The notes beneath the pieces were generated by a model, which saw only the letters and a program-made list of their open reading frames with translations, made no database searches and was not told the DNA's origin. Below, in pieces: positions 26,872 to 36,315 of a DNA stretch of 64,000 nt (its first letter is position 1; the number at the start of each line of letters is the position of its first letter). Position numbers and translations under genes: made by a program. Source of the DNA: Comamonadaceae bacterium (GTDB taxonomy: Bacteria > Pseudomonadota > Gammaproteobacteria > Burkholderiales > Burkholderiaceae_C); contig CANFLU010000002.1 of NCBI GenBank assembly GCA_947447975.1, positions 62,001 through 126,000 on the forward strand. Reading direction: 5' to 3'.

Positions 26872-27750
26872 TCAGACCTTTTTGCGCAGTTTTTCGCCGA
26901 ACAAGCCGTTTGGACGCACCATCAGCATGATCAAGACCACGATATATGCCGCGGTATCTTTGAAGCCATCAGGCAAGTAAAAGCCTGAGAAGGCCTCAAC
27001 CAAACCGATGACCAATCCCCCCACAATTGCGCCAGGCAGACTGCCAAAGCCCCCTACCACCGCCGCCGGGAAAGCTTTGAGGCCGATAAAGCCCATATTG
27101 GCGTGCACGAAAGTAATGGGCGCCAACAAAAGCCCCGCGATACTGGCCACCGCCGCGGCTAACGCCCAGGCGATGCTATTGAGGCGTTTGACAGGAATGC
27201 CCATGTAATAGGCCGCCAACTGATTTTGCGAGGTGGCCTGCATGGCGATACCGAGCTTGCTGTAGCGAAATAACGCAAACAACGCAACGCACAAGGCACC
27301 AGTGGCCGCAATGACCACCATGTGCTCCACGTTCAGGATCAGGCCGCCTAGTTTCCAAATTTCATCTTTGTAGGGCACGGGCAAGGCCTGTGTGTCGGTG
27401 CCGATATTGGGGATCATGGTGATCAGGCCGCGCGCCACGTAACCAACTCCAATGGTGAGCATCACAATAGAAAAAGCGGGTTGCCCCAAAATCGGGCGTA
27501 TTACCGCCATCTCGATCAGCGCGCCCACCAAGGCCATAACCAGCACCGCCGAGAGAATGGCCAGCCAATAGGGCAGCCCTAGCATCGTCATGCCCACCAG
27601 ACCGCCAAAAGCGCCCAGCATCATCAACTCGCCCTGTGCGAAGCTGACTGTCTCGGTAGCCTTGTAAATAAGGACAAAACCGAGTGCGATCAGGCCGTAA
27701 ATGCAGCCCTGCGCTACACCGCTGATCAACAATTGAAAAAACTGCACCAT
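26872..27750 (-). CDS. livH: Liv-type ABC transporter permease (LivH)
   Basis: First gene of the importer string: a 292-residue permease starting QLLISGVAQGCIYGLIALGFVLIYKATETVSFAQGE split across helices 1 and 2, with GGFGSLPGAIVGGLVIGLVE near 225, both standard for LivH. The promoter must lie in the 120-bp gap to the thioesterase gene, which is AT-richer than average, but no clean promoter motif stands out. Confidence 0.93.
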   Translation of the reverse strand: MVQFFQLLISGVAQGCIYGLIALGFVLIYKATETVSFAQGELMMLGAFGGLVGMTMLGLPYWLAILSAVLVMALVGALIEMAVIRPILGQPAFSIVMLTIGVGYVARGLITMIPNIGTDTQALPVPYKDEIWKLGGLILNVEHMVVIAATGALCVALFALFRYSKLGIAMQATSQNQLAAYYMGIPVKRLNSIAWALAAAVASIAGLLLAPITFVHANMGFIGLKAFPAAVVGGFGSLPGAIVGGLVIGLVEAFSGFYLPDGFKDTAAYIVVLIMLMVRPNGLFGEKLRKKV

Positions 27751-27869
27751 GCCTCCTAGGTTGAACCACCCGAGGTTATAGCCCTAGTTTGAAATTTCCT
27801 TGATAGGGTTGTTACCGATTTCAATGGATAAATTGACACCCGCCTGAGTTCGATCCCTCTGACAGAACC

Positions 27870-28277
27870 TCAGGGCTTGGGGATTTCCCTTGGTTTTCCC
27901 GCGTCATCGATAGCCACATAGGTGACAAGGGCTTCGGTAACCTTGATGTAACTGCCTTGGCTGCGAAAACGCTCGGCGAAGACTTCCACTTTTACCGTGA
28001 TGGAGGTGCGGCCTATGCGCGCCACTTTAGAAAAGAAAGACAAGATGTCGCCAACCCGTACCGGCTGCTTAAAGATGAACTCATTGACCGCCACGGTGGC
28101 CATACGGCCTTGGGTGTAGCGCGCGGGCAGCACTGAACCGGCTAAATCCACCTGGGCCATGACCCAGCCGCCAAAAATATCGCCGTTGGCATTGCAATCG
28201 CCTGGCATAGGAATCACTTTGAGCACCAGCTCCTGGTCGGTGGGCAAGGCGGTGGTGGGGGTGGCAGCGTGGGACAT
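27870..28277 (-). CDS. Acyl-CoA thioesterase, YciA-like hotdog fold
   Basis: A 135-residue single-hotdog thioesterase. Motifs PGDCNANGDIFGGWVMAQVDLAGS (given here in two parts: PGDCNANGDIFGG and WVMAQVDLAG) and VTVAV-type strands match the YciA/BFIT group, with the catalytic aspartate in GDIFGGW. It hydrolyses acyl-CoA to free acid and CoA, and may balance the synthetase in the neighbouring liv string. I picked the ATG at 28277; a GTG two codons upstream is possible. Divergent from the ABC exporter at 28315. Confidence 0.88.
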   Translation of the reverse strand: MSHAATPTTALPTDQELVLKVIPMPGDCNANGDIFGGWVMAQVDLAGSVLPARYTQGRMATVAVNEFIFKQPVRVGDILSFFSKVARIGRTSITVKVEVFAERFRSQGSYIKVTEALVTYVAIDDAGKPREIPKP

Positions 28278-28314
28278 GGGCACAATCTCGGTTTAACGCT
28301 TTGAATTGTCACCC

Positions 28315-30159
28315 ATGCGCTCTTTCGGCCCTGCCACCAGCACCCATACCCAGCCTCCCGCCCCTGGTGCCGCTGCGGCTCAGACCGGTGACTGGAGTAC
28401 TTTGCAGCGTCTTTTCCCCTATTTATGGATTTACAAGTGGCGCGTCATGGTGGCGCTCACACTCATGGTCGGGGCCAAAGTTGCCAATGTGGGTGTGCCC
28501 CTGCTACTGAAGACTCTGGTCGACACCATGACACCGCAGCCCGGCCAGCTGACTGCGGTGCTGGTGGTGCCGGTGGCGCTGTTGATTGCTTACGCCGCGC
28601 TGCGCTTGTCCACGACTTTGTTTGCCGAATTGCGCGACCTGATTTTCGCCAAAGCCACAGAGGGCGCGGCGCGCAGTATCTCGCTGGCGGTGTTTAGACA
28701 TTTACATTCCTTGAGTTTGCGCTTTCACCTGGAGCGCCAGACCGGCGGCATGACGCGCGATATCGAACGCGGTACGCGCGCGGTGCACTCTCTGGTGTCG
28801 TACTCGCTCTACAGCATTGTTCCCACGCTGATCGAAGTAGGGCTGGTGCTGACACTGCTCGCGGTCAAGTTCGACGTCTGGTTTGCGGGTATCACCATCA
28901 TCGCCTTGGTGCTCTACATACTGTTCACCATCAGCATGACTGAGTGGCGCACGCAGTTTCGCAAGCGCATGAACGAGTTGGACTCCAAAGCCCACAGCCG
29001 CGCCATTGACTCGCTACTCAACTTTGAAACCGTCAAGTACTTCAATAACGAAGAGTTCGAAGCTAGGCGTTATGACGAAAACCTAGAGCGCTACCGCCGC
29101 GCCGCCCTGCAAAGCCAGCGCACCTTGAGCATGCTTAATGCAGGCCAGCAACTGATCATTGCCAGCGGACTGGTCGCCATGCTATGGCGCGCCACCCAGG
29201 GTGTGGTCGATGGCCGCATGACGCTGGGCGACCTGGTCATGGTCAACGCCTTCATGATCCAAATTTATATACCGCTCAATTTTTTGGGCGCCATTTACCG
29301 CGAGCTAAAACAAAACCTGGCCGACCTGGAAAAAATGTTCACCCTGCTCGAGCGCGAGCAAGAAATTGCCGATGCACCCGACGCCCGCGATCTGCGCTTG
29401 CACGAGCACGACAGCGCTGGCCAACTGCAGGCCAGCGTGCGCTTTGACCATGTATTTTTTGCCTACGATCCAGCGCGGCCTTTGCTGCACGACATCAGCT
29501 TTGACATACCGGCAGGTAAAACTGTGGCGGTGGTCGGGCCCTCGGGCTCGGGCAAAAGCACGCTGGCGCGCCTGCTGTACCGTTTTTACGATGTCCAGCA
29601 AGGCGGCATTTCCATTGCCGGGCAAAACATCCAAAGCCTGACGCAAACCAGTTTGCGCGCCGCCATCGGCATCGTTCCGCAAGACACCGTGCTGTTTAAC
29701 GACACGGTGGAATACAACATCGCCTATGGCCGCCCCGGCAGCTCACTGGCCCAGGTGCAGGAAGCCGCGCGCTCCGCGCATATCGATGACTTTATTGCCA
29801 GCACCCCGGCCGGCTATGCCACGATGGTGGGCGAGCGCGGCCTCAAACTCTCGGGCGGCGAGAAACAGCGGGTGGCCATCGCACGCACGTTGCTGAAGAA
29901 TCCTCCTATTTTGGTGTTTGACGAAGCCACCAGCGCGCTGGATTCGGCCAATGAACGCGCCATCCAGGCCGAGTTGCAACGCATTGCACAAAGCAAGACC
30001 ACGCTCGTGATTGCGCACCGCCTGTCTACCGTCGTCGATGCCCATGAAATATTGGTGATGGACAGCGGTCGCATTGTCGAGCGCGGTACCCACCATGCCT
30101 TGTTGCAACAGCAAGGCCGCTACGCCGCCATGTGGGCGCTGCAACAAAGCAGCACATAG
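28315..30159 (+). CDS. Atm1/HMT1-like ABC exporter (fused membrane and ATPase domains)
   Basis: A half-transporter of 614 residues. Residues about 30-330 are the six-helix domain with the Atm1-type motif LRFHLERQTGGMTRDIERG and FNNEEFEARRYDENL; residues about 370-610 are the ATPase with Walker A GPSGSGKST, signature LSGGEKQRVAIA, and Walker B LVFDEATSALDS. These features fit the group that exports glutathione-bound metal or sulfur species. The predicted start at 28315 is an ATG; a TTG three codons upstream is open but less likely. It is followed after 28 bp by a broken LysR gene. Confidence 0.88.
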   Translation: MRSFGPATSTHTQPPAPGAAAAQTGDWSTLQRLFPYLWIYKWRVMVALTLMVGAKVANVGVPLLLKTLVDTMTPQPGQLTAVLVVPVALLIAYAALRLSTTLFAELRDLIFAKATEGAARSISLAVFRHLHSLSLRFHLERQTGGMTRDIERGTRAVHSLVSYSLYSIVPTLIEVGLVLTLLAVKFDVWFAGITIIALVLYILFTISMTEWRTQFRKRMNELDSKAHSRAIDSLLNFETVKYFNNEEFEARRYDENLERYRRAALQSQRTLSMLNAGQQLIIASGLVAMLWRATQGVVDGRMTLGDLVMVNAFMIQIYIPLNFLGAIYRELKQNLADLEKMFTLLEREQEIADAPDARDLRLHEHDSAGQLQASVRFDHVFFAYDPARPLLHDISFDIPAGKTVAVVGPSGSGKSTLARLLYRFYDVQQGGISIAGQNIQSLTQTSLRAAIGIVPQDTVLFNDTVEYNIAYGRPGSSLAQVQEAARSAHIDDFIASTPAGYATMVGERGLKLSGGEKQRVAIARTLLKNPPILVFDEATSALDSANERAIQAELQRIAQSKTTLVIAHRLSTVVDAHEILVMDSGRIVERGTHHALLQQQGRYAAMWALQQSST

Positions 30160-30187
30160 GCGCGACCCCAATAGACGGCAACAGGCA

Positions 30188-30493
30188 ATGGATACCAAAT
30201 GGCTGGAAGACTTTGTTGCGCTGGCTGAGACGCGCAGCTTCACCCGCTCCGCGCAAGTGCGCCATGTGACGCAATCGGCGTTGTCGCGTCGCATCCAGTC
30301 GCTCGAAGCCTGGGTTGGTGTTGCGCTGGTGGACCGCAGCTCTTACCCTACACGCCTTACGCCTGCCGGCACCATTTTCTATGCCCAGGCACTAGAGCTA
30401 TTGCAAAGCCTGCAAACTATTCGAACCCAGCTGCGCAACCCTGCGGCAGTGCAGGCCGGCAGCACACAGGCAGACCCTGATTTGGGACAATAA
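30188..30493 (+). pseudogene. LysR regulator cut down to its DNA-binding head
   Basis: The 101-residue frame is a normal LysR N-terminus: MDTKWLEDFVALAETRSFTR, then the HTH SAQVRHVTQSALSRRIQSLE and WVGVALVDRSS-PTRLTPAG, and the first part of the linker helix [15 protein letters not shown]. It stops about 10 residues later, whereas full LysR proteins are near 300. No remnant of the effector domain follows: pyrC begins seven bases after the stop. So the gene is a deletion relic or, less likely, a functional stand-alone DNA-binding protein acting on neighbours. The HTH itself is undamaged. Confidence 0.75.
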
Positions 30494-30500
30494 GGCACTT

Positions 30501-31553
30501 ATGCACGCTAATTCCGCCCCCATTACCTTCACGATCACCCGCCCCGATGACTGGCATTTGCATGTGCGCGACGGCGCTGCATTGCAAACCGTGGTGCCAC
30601 ACACCGCAGCCCAGTTTGCCCGCGCGCTGATCATGCCCAACCTCAAACCACCGGTCACCAGCACTACGCAGGCGCTGGCCTATCGCGAGCGCATACGCGC
30701 TGCGGCAGCGGCGGCGGGCCACAGCGCGTTTGAGCCACTGATGACCTTGTACTTGACGGACCAGTTGCCGCCCGATGAAATCCTGCGCGCACAGGAAGCG
30801 GGCATTGTTGGCGTCAAGCTTTACCCCGCTGGTGCCACCACCAATAGCGATGCCGGTGTCACCGATATGCGCAAAACCTACGCCACGCTGGAGGCTATGC
30901 AGCGCGTAGGCATGCCACTGTTGGTACATGGAGAGGTGACCTCGCCGGATATTGATTTATTTGACCGCGAGGCGGTATTCATCGACACCCAGTTGATACC
31001 GCTGCGGCGCGATTTTCCATCGCTTAAAGTTGTGTTTGAACACATCACCACGCGCGAAGCAGCGCAGTATGTGCAAGAGGCGCAAGGCGCAATTGCCGCC
31101 AGCATCACCGCGCACCATTTGCTCTACAACCGCAATGCCATTTTTACGGGCGGCATTAGGCCCCATTACTACTGCCTGCCGGTGCTCAAACGGGAAATCC
31201 ACCGTCAGGCGCTGGTAGACGCGGCTACCAAGGGGTCGCCGCGTTTTTTTCTAGGCACCGACAGCGCGCCGCATGCCACCCATCTCAAAGAGCACGCCAG
31301 CGGATGCGCCGGTTGCTATACCGCGCACGCGGCCGTTGAGCTGTATGCCAGCGCCTTTGAGGCTGCGCAAGCGCTGGACAAATTAGAAGCCTTTGCCAGT
31401 TTTCATGGCCCAGATTTTTACGGTCTGCCGCGCAACACGGGCCAGATCACACTGCGCCGGGAAAGCTGGACCCCGCCGCACAGCTACGCTTTTGCGGACA
31501 CCAGCTTGAAACCGCTGGCAGGTGGCGAAATGCTGCACTGGCGTATCGCCTAG
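30501..31553 (+). CDS. pyrC: Dihydroorotase
   Basis: Third step of pyrimidine synthesis: cyclises carbamoyl aspartate to dihydroorotate. The 350-residue protein is the class II (PyrC) type, with zinc ligands in [10 protein letters not shown] at about 14-23, the carboxylated lysine in [14 protein letters not shown] near 102-115, [18 protein letters not shown], and the catalytic [13 protein letters not shown] near 250. The ribosome site TAAGGCA overlaps the end of the LysR relic. The gene may be read from the promoter of the upstream ABC gene or its own. Confidence 0.96.
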   Translation: MHANSAPITFTITRPDDWHLHVRDGAALQTVVPHTAAQFARALIMPNLKPPVTSTTQALAYRERIRAAAAAAGHSAFEPLMTLYLTDQLPPDEILRAQEAGIVGVKLYPAGATTNSDAGVTDMRKTYATLEAMQRVGMPLLVHGEVTSPDIDLFDREAVFIDTQLIPLRRDFPSLKVVFEHITTREAAQYVQEAQGAIAASITAHHLLYNRNAIFTGGIRPHYYCLPVLKREIHRQALVDAATKGSPRFFLGTDSAPHATHLKEHASGCAGCYTAHAAVELYASAFEAAQALDKLEAFASFHGPDFYGLPRNTGQITLRRESWTPPHSYAFADTSLKPLAGGEMLHWRIA

Positions 31554-31596
31554 GCATTTCCATGCGCCGACTGCGGGGCTAGACGGGGATGCTGAC

Positions 31597-32358
31597 ATGG
31601 CCCAAGGCATAGAAGCGATCGATTGGAATGTGCCTTGGCTGCAGGCATGGCGCGCACGCGGTCAGCCCCTGGCCGAAGCCATCATGGCGGGGCACAGTTG
31701 CGCGCAAGCGCTGAATGCGCTGGCGAACAGCCTGCCCCATTGCCCGGTGCGCTTTGTCCCCCAGTCCGCCTTGCCGTCGGGGCAGGCCTATGAATCGTTT
31801 ATTTTCGACACGCAGCAGGTGCCCACACGCAATGGCTTGCATGATTTTTTCAATGGTCTGTGCTGGCTGCATTTCCCGCAGACCAAACAACGCCTGAACC
31901 AGTTGCAGGCTGCGCACATTGCGCACAGCGGTATCGCACCCGTGCGCGGCGCAGCGCGCGATGCACTGACTGTTTTTGACGAAAACGCCGCGCTGCTGCA
32001 CGCGCCCGACCCCTTGTGGGACGCGCTGGTACGCAAAGACTGGCAGACCCTGTTCGGCCCGCTGCGGCCGCTGTGGCAAGAATCGCGCTTGCAATTGTTC
32101 GGGCATGCCTTGCTAGAAAAGCTGGTGCATCCGCGCACCGCGATCACCGCGCACGTCTATCGCATACAAACTCTCGCTGGTGCACAAAGCGATTGGGACC
32201 CGTGGCTAAGTGTGCATGTGCAGGCCGATGCGCTGGCAGATAAACCCTTTGCCCATTTGCCGGTATTGGGCGTGCCCGGGTGGTGGGCAGGCAATGCAGC
32301 GCCAGACTTTTACGACGATGTGTCCGTGTTTCGACGGCCACGTCAAGCCAATGGCTAA
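31597..32358 (+). CDS. DUF3025 family protein
   Basis: A 253-residue cytoplasmic protein of unknown function. It carries the DUF3025 hallmark ESFIFDTQQVPTRNGLHDFF, followed by NGLCWLHFPQTKQRLNQLQ and AARDALTVFDENAALL, and a late ARPLLEKLVHPRTAITAH-like segment (here GHALLEKLVHPRTAITAH). The start at 31597 is chosen because the upstream part of the open frame overlaps pyrC and is not conserved-looking. It directly follows pyrC by 43 bp, in the same direction. Confidence 0.82.
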   Translation: MAQGIEAIDWNVPWLQAWRARGQPLAEAIMAGHSCAQALNALANSLPHCPVRFVPQSALPSGQAYESFIFDTQQVPTRNGLHDFFNGLCWLHFPQTKQRLNQLQAAHIAHSGIAPVRGAARDALTVFDENAALLHAPDPLWDALVRKDWQTLFGPLRPLWQESRLQLFGHALLEKLVHPRTAITAHVYRIQTLAGAQSDWDPWLSVHVQADALADKPFAHLPVLGVPGWWAGNAAPDFYDDVSVFRRPRQANG

Positions 32359-32503
32359 GCCTACCAAAGCCCGTAATTTACCTGGGCGCTTGGGTCCGAT
32401 AACTTGAAATTTCGCCGCCTAGCCCTACCATGGAGGCCTGTGTTGCAGCGCGATAAGCCCAAACCGGTGTTTGAGCGGCGCGCGCACTTTCTCTGGAGTT
32501 GAT

Positions 32504-33373
32504 ATGAAACGCATTTTTTTACTCGTGCTTACCAATGTGCTTATCGTGGTGGTACTGGGTATCGTGGCCAGCCTCTTGGGCGTGAACCGCTACCTCACCA
32601 GCAACGGCTTGAATCTGGGTCTGCTGCTGGGCTATGCCCTGGTGATCGGATTTGGGGGCGCCTTTATTTCGCTGCTCATTAGCAAACCGATGGCCAAGTG
32701 GAGTTCGGGCGTACAGGTGATTGAGCAGCCGCAAAACGCCGACGAGGCCTGGATTGTGGACACTGTGCGCAAATTTTCTGAAAAAGCAGATATCGGCATG
32801 CCCGAGGTCGGCATCTTCGAGGGCGAGCCCAACGCGTTTGCGACCGGTGCTTTCAAGGACTCCGCGCTGGTGGCGGTATCCACAGGTCTACTGACCGGCA
32901 TGACGCGCGAGGAAGTGGAGGCGGTCATCGGCCACGAAGTAGCGCACATCGCCAATGGCGATATGGTGACCATGACGCTGATCCAAGGCGTGATGAATAC
33001 CTTTGTGGTTTTCCTCAGCCGCGTGATCGCCTATGCCGTAGACAGCTTTTTGCGAAAAAACGATGAGCAAAGCAGTGGCCCGGGCGTGGCCTACCTCATC
33101 ACCACGATCGTGCTCGATATCGTGTTGGGCTTTGCCGCCGCCATGGTGGTCGCCTGGTTCAGCCGCCAGCGCGAATTCCGTGCCGACGCCGGTGCAGCGG
33201 CTTTGATGGGTCGCAAACAGCCCATGGTCAATGCGCTGGCCCGTCTGGGCGGGATGACACCGGGCGAACTGCCCAAGAGCGTAGCTGCGTTTGGCATTGC
33301 CGGTGGTATCGGGCAGTTGTTTAGTACGCATCCGCCGATCGAAGAGCGTATCGCCGCATTGCAAAGCGCATAA
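32504..33373 (+). CDS. htpX: Heat-shock membrane metalloprotease HtpX
   Basis: Zinc protease of inner-membrane quality control, 289 residues. Two N-terminal helices ([39 protein letters not shown]), then the zinc site [10 protein letters not shown] at about 138-147, two more helices, and the third ligand region [14 protein letters not shown] near 225. The ATG at 32504 follows TGGAG. A clear terminator follows at 33451. Confidence 0.96.
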   Translation: MKRIFLLVLTNVLIVVVLGIVASLLGVNRYLTSNGLNLGLLLGYALVIGFGGAFISLLISKPMAKWSSGVQVIEQPQNADEAWIVDTVRKFSEKADIGMPEVGIFEGEPNAFATGAFKDSALVAVSTGLLTGMTREEVEAVIGHEVAHIANGDMVTMTLIQGVMNTFVVFLSRVIAYAVDSFLRKNDEQSSGPGVAYLITTIVLDIVLGFAAAMVVAWFSRQREFRADAGAAALMGRKQPMVNALARLGGMTPGELPKSVAAFGIAGGIGQLFSTHPPIEERIAALQSA

Positions 33374-33450
33374 TTGCGCGGCTTTTGATGCGCCGATAGC
33401 GCGCACGCGTGAAGGCGCCGCTGTCACAGCGCAGCGCAGACACCAGTACC

Positions 33451-33482
33451 AGCGGGCCAGCACATGGCCCGCTTATTTTTTT
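33451..33482 (+). terminator. Rho-independent terminator after htpX
   Basis: AGCGGGCC at 33451-33458 pairs with GGCCCGCT at 33466-33473 across AGCACAT, then TATTTTTTT. A strong stem followed by a T tract on the plus strand ends htpX transcription just ahead of the LysE gene. Confidence 0.9.
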
Positions 33483-33496
33483 GGGAATGAATACAC

Positions 33497-34129
33497 ATGG
33501 ACCTTTCGCACTGGCTGACTTTTTTTGTCGCAGCCTGGGCCATTAGCATTACTCCGGGGCCGGGCGCAGTCGCGGCCATGAGCGCTGGGCTCAACCACGG
33601 ATTTAGGCGCGGCTATTTCACTGTCTTCGGCCTGGCCCTGGGCATCTGGACCCAGTTGCTGGTGGTTTCGGTCGGCTTGGGGGCCGTGGTAGCGGCATCC
33701 AACACCGCGTTTTTGATCGTCAAATGGGCCGGCGTGGTCTATCTGATATGGCTGGGTATCGCCCAGTGGCGCGCAAGGCCGGGCCCATTGGTGGCGCAAG
33801 ATGCGGATGCGCCCTTGATGCGGCGGCGCGATATGGTGCTACGCGGCTGGATGATTAACGCGGTCAATCCCAAAGGCACTGTGTTTATGCTGGCGGTGGT
33901 GCCCCAATTTCTGTTGCTCGATCAGGCGCTGTTACCCCAGTACCTGCTGATCGGCGCCACCCTGTCTTTTACCGATTTGGTGGTGATGGCGGGCTATGCG
34001 GCCATGGCTGCGCGCCTGTTAGCGGCCTTGCGTAACCCCACGCATATACGCGCCATGAATCGCACCTTTGGCAGTTTGTTTGTGCTGGCCGGCACCTTGC
34101 TGGCCTTGTTTAAGCGCGCTGCGCTGTAA
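33497..34129 (+). CDS. LysE/RhtB family amino acid exporter
   Basis: A 210-residue inner-membrane exporter with about six spans. The family signature is at the N-terminus: AWAISITPGPGAVAAMSAGLNHGFRR, reported here in parts (ITPGPGAVAAMSAGLNHG). GAGVVYLIWLG-type segment (KWAGVVYLIWLG) and NPKGTVFMLAVVPQF follow. It likely pumps out an amino acid such as lysine or homoserine; the exact one cannot be told. Its last 20 bases overlap the convergent COG2509 gene. Confidence 0.88.
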   Translation: MDLSHWLTFFVAAWAISITPGPGAVAAMSAGLNHGFRRGYFTVFGLALGIWTQLLVVSVGLGAVVAASNTAFLIVKWAGVVYLIWLGIAQWRARPGPLVAQDADAPLMRRRDMVLRGWMINAVNPKGTVFMLAVVPQFLLLDQALLPQYLLIGATLSFTDLVVMAGYAAMAARLLAALRNPTHIRAMNRTFGSLFVLAGTLLALFKRAAL

Positions 34130-36017
34130 TCAGGTCTAAGGCCAAGGCCTCGGCCACACGGATGCCGTCGACCGCAGCCGACAAAATCCCTCCGGCATAA
34201 CTGGCCCCCTCGCCCGCTGGATACAGGCCACGCACATTGCTGCTTTGCAAATCCTCGCCGCGCGGCATTTTCAGCGGGCTGGAGGTACGGGTTTCCACAC
34301 CGGTGAGTACCGCATCAGCCATATCAAAGCCTTTGATCTTGCGCCCAAATACCGGCAGCGCTTCGCGAATCGCGACGATAGCGTAAGCGGGCAAACTAGA
34401 GGCCAGGTCTACCGGTGTCACACCCGGGCGGTAAGAGGGCGTTACCGTACCCCAGTCACCGGAGGGCCTGCCCGCCAAAAAGTCGCCCACGCGCTGACCA
34501 GGCGCCTGGTAATTGGCGCCGCCCATCACAAAAGCCGCTGATTCCAAACCGCGCTGCAACACTATGCCTGCCAAGGGGTGCACGTGGGCGAATACTGCAC
34601 CGTCATGGGCACTTGCCAGCATGGCTTGCTGCGGGGTTTTGGTATCGGCTTGCGCTTGGCTGTGTGCAGCCGTCGTATCGGCTTTGTCGCGCATGGCCTG
34701 CGCCTGCGCGGCATAACGCGCGCCATCGACTTGCCCAAAAGCTGCGATAAAGCTAGCCACATCCTGAGGAAAGTCGGATGGGTCGATGCCGACCACGATA
34801 CCGGCATTGGCATTGCGTTCATTGCGCGAATACTGGCTCATACCATTGGTCACTACACGACCAGCTTCACTGGTAGCTGCGACCACGGTGCCGCCGGGGC
34901 ACATGCAAAAGCTGTACACGCTGCGTCCATTGCCCGCATGGTGTACCAGTTTGTAATCTGCAGCGCCTAGCAAAGGGTGGCCGGCATGGCGGCCCCAGCG
35001 CGCGCGGTCGATCACGCCTTGGGGATGCTCGATGCGAAAGCCGATAGAAAAGGCCTTGGCCTGCATGGCCAAGCCACGGTCATACAACATGGCAAAGGTG
35101 TCCCGCGCGCTATGGCCCAAAGCCATCACCACATGGCTGGCATCTATCGCATACACACGTCCGGAGGCGGCATCACAAACCTGCAAACCGCCCAGTCGGT
35201 GCAACGCCTCTGGGCCGCCCAATGGGTTATGCAACTGCACATCTACCACCTGCTGCCCAAAGCGTACTTCTCCACCCAGCGACTCGATACGCGCACGCAA
35301 GTTTTCCACCACCTTGACCAATTTGAAGGTACCGATATGCGGATGCGCTTCGTACAAAATTTCTGGTGGTGCACCGGCCTGCACCAACTCAGTCATCACT
35401 TTACGTCCCAGGTAGCGCGGGTCGCGGATCTGGCTCCATAGCTTGCCATCGGAAAACGTCCCGGCACCGCCTTCGCCAAACTGCACGTTGCTCTGCACAT
35501 GCAAGGTGTTTTTGCGCCACAAGTCCCAGGTGTCTTTGGTGCGCTGGCGCACCTTCGGACCACGTTCTAGCACCAAAGGTTTGAAACCCATCTGCGCCAG
35601 CAACAAGGCAGCAAACATGCCGCAGGGACCGAAACCCACCACTACTGGGCGCTTGGCCACGGTGGCAGGCGCATGCACGGGGGGCTGATAGTCCATGTCC
35701 GGCGTGGCTGCGATGTGGGCATGGTTTGCATGCTGCGCGAGCAGGCGCTGTTCACTTGCCGAGGCTAATTGCACATCCACGATGTAGACGGCGAGGATAT
35801 CGGCTTTGCGTGCATCAAAACTGCGTTTGAAGACCTGCAAATCCAATATATCTGCGATGGCAATACCCAGTGTTTGCGCAGCGGCCTGGCGTAGCGCTTC
35901 AAGGGGATGGGCCGCAGGCATGCGGTCTTGCGCGCTTTCGCTGGGTGAATCGGCAGCGCGCGGCGCATGCACTGGCAATGCGACAAGGGGAAGTTTGATT
36001 TCAGTGATGCGGATCAT
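34110..36017 (-). CDS. FAD-dependent dehydrogenase, COG2509 type
   Basis: A 635-residue flavoprotein. After an N-terminal domain of about 125 residues, the FAD-binding motif is VVVGFGPCGMFAALLLAQMG, with LERGPKVRQRT following, the family motif NVQFGEGGAGTFSDGKL near 190, CMCPGGTVVAATSEAGRVVTNG around 365 in parts, and AGEGASYAGGILSAAVDG near the end. COG2509 members are uncharacterised dehydrogenases, often described as NAD-utilising. The ATG at 36017 (MIRITEIKLPL) is preferred to the one at 36035. Confidence 0.85.
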   Translation of the reverse strand: MIRITEIKLPLVALPVHAPRAADSPSESAQDRMPAAHPLEALRQAAAQTLGIAIADILDLQVFKRSFDARKADILAVYIVDVQLASASEQRLLAQHANHAHIAATPDMDYQPPVHAPATVAKRPVVVGFGPCGMFAALLLAQMGFKPLVLERGPKVRQRTKDTWDLWRKNTLHVQSNVQFGEGGAGTFSDGKLWSQIRDPRYLGRKVMTELVQAGAPPEILYEAHPHIGTFKLVKVVENLRARIESLGGEVRFGQQVVDVQLHNPLGGPEALHRLGGLQVCDAASGRVYAIDASHVVMALGHSARDTFAMLYDRGLAMQAKAFSIGFRIEHPQGVIDRARWGRHAGHPLLGAADYKLVHHAGNGRSVYSFCMCPGGTVVAATSEAGRVVTNGMSQYSRNERNANAGIVVGIDPSDFPQDVASFIAAFGQVDGARYAAQAQAMRDKADTTAAHSQAQADTKTPQQAMLASAHDGAVFAHVHPLAGIVLQRGLESAAFVMGGANYQAPGQRVGDFLAGRPSGDWGTVTPSYRPGVTPVDLASSLPAYAIVAIREALPVFGRKIKGFDMADAVLTGVETRTSSPLKMPRGEDLQSSNVRGLYPAGEGASYAGGILSAAVDGIRVAEALALDLITAQRA

Positions 36018-36315
36018 GGGGCTCGGACTTATCAAGCAGACACCGATGATACGATCTGCTCGACGCCTGCCTGCACGAAGCAGGCATCGGCTTGCACCTG
36101 GGCGAAGTCAATAGTCCAGCGATGGACCGACTGCATGGTATGCATTCTTTGCAGTCACTGTCGGACAATACGTACATGAGCCAGTTTCAGGCGATGGAGG
36201 ATTTGCTGCAGGCCGACATGTGATGAAGGCACGCATTGCAGACCCTGAGTTGAAATACCAAGGCCAGTGAAGCATCCTTATGACGCGGCCACAAGCGCAA
36301 GCGACAATGCCCGCT
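36018..36315. other. Intergenic stretch with two tiny coupled frames
   Basis: About 300 bp between divergent genes. It contains a TGCCTGC-ACGAA-GCAGGCA hairpin at 36068-36086, with no T tract. On the plus strand a 33-codon frame at 36122-36223 (MDRLHGMHSLQ to LLQADM) ends in TGATG, overlapping a 15-codon frame at 36223-36270. Neither is recognised; they could be remnants of a decayed gene. The plus-strand promoter for the methyltransferase must lie here but no clear motif stands out. Confidence 0.4.
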
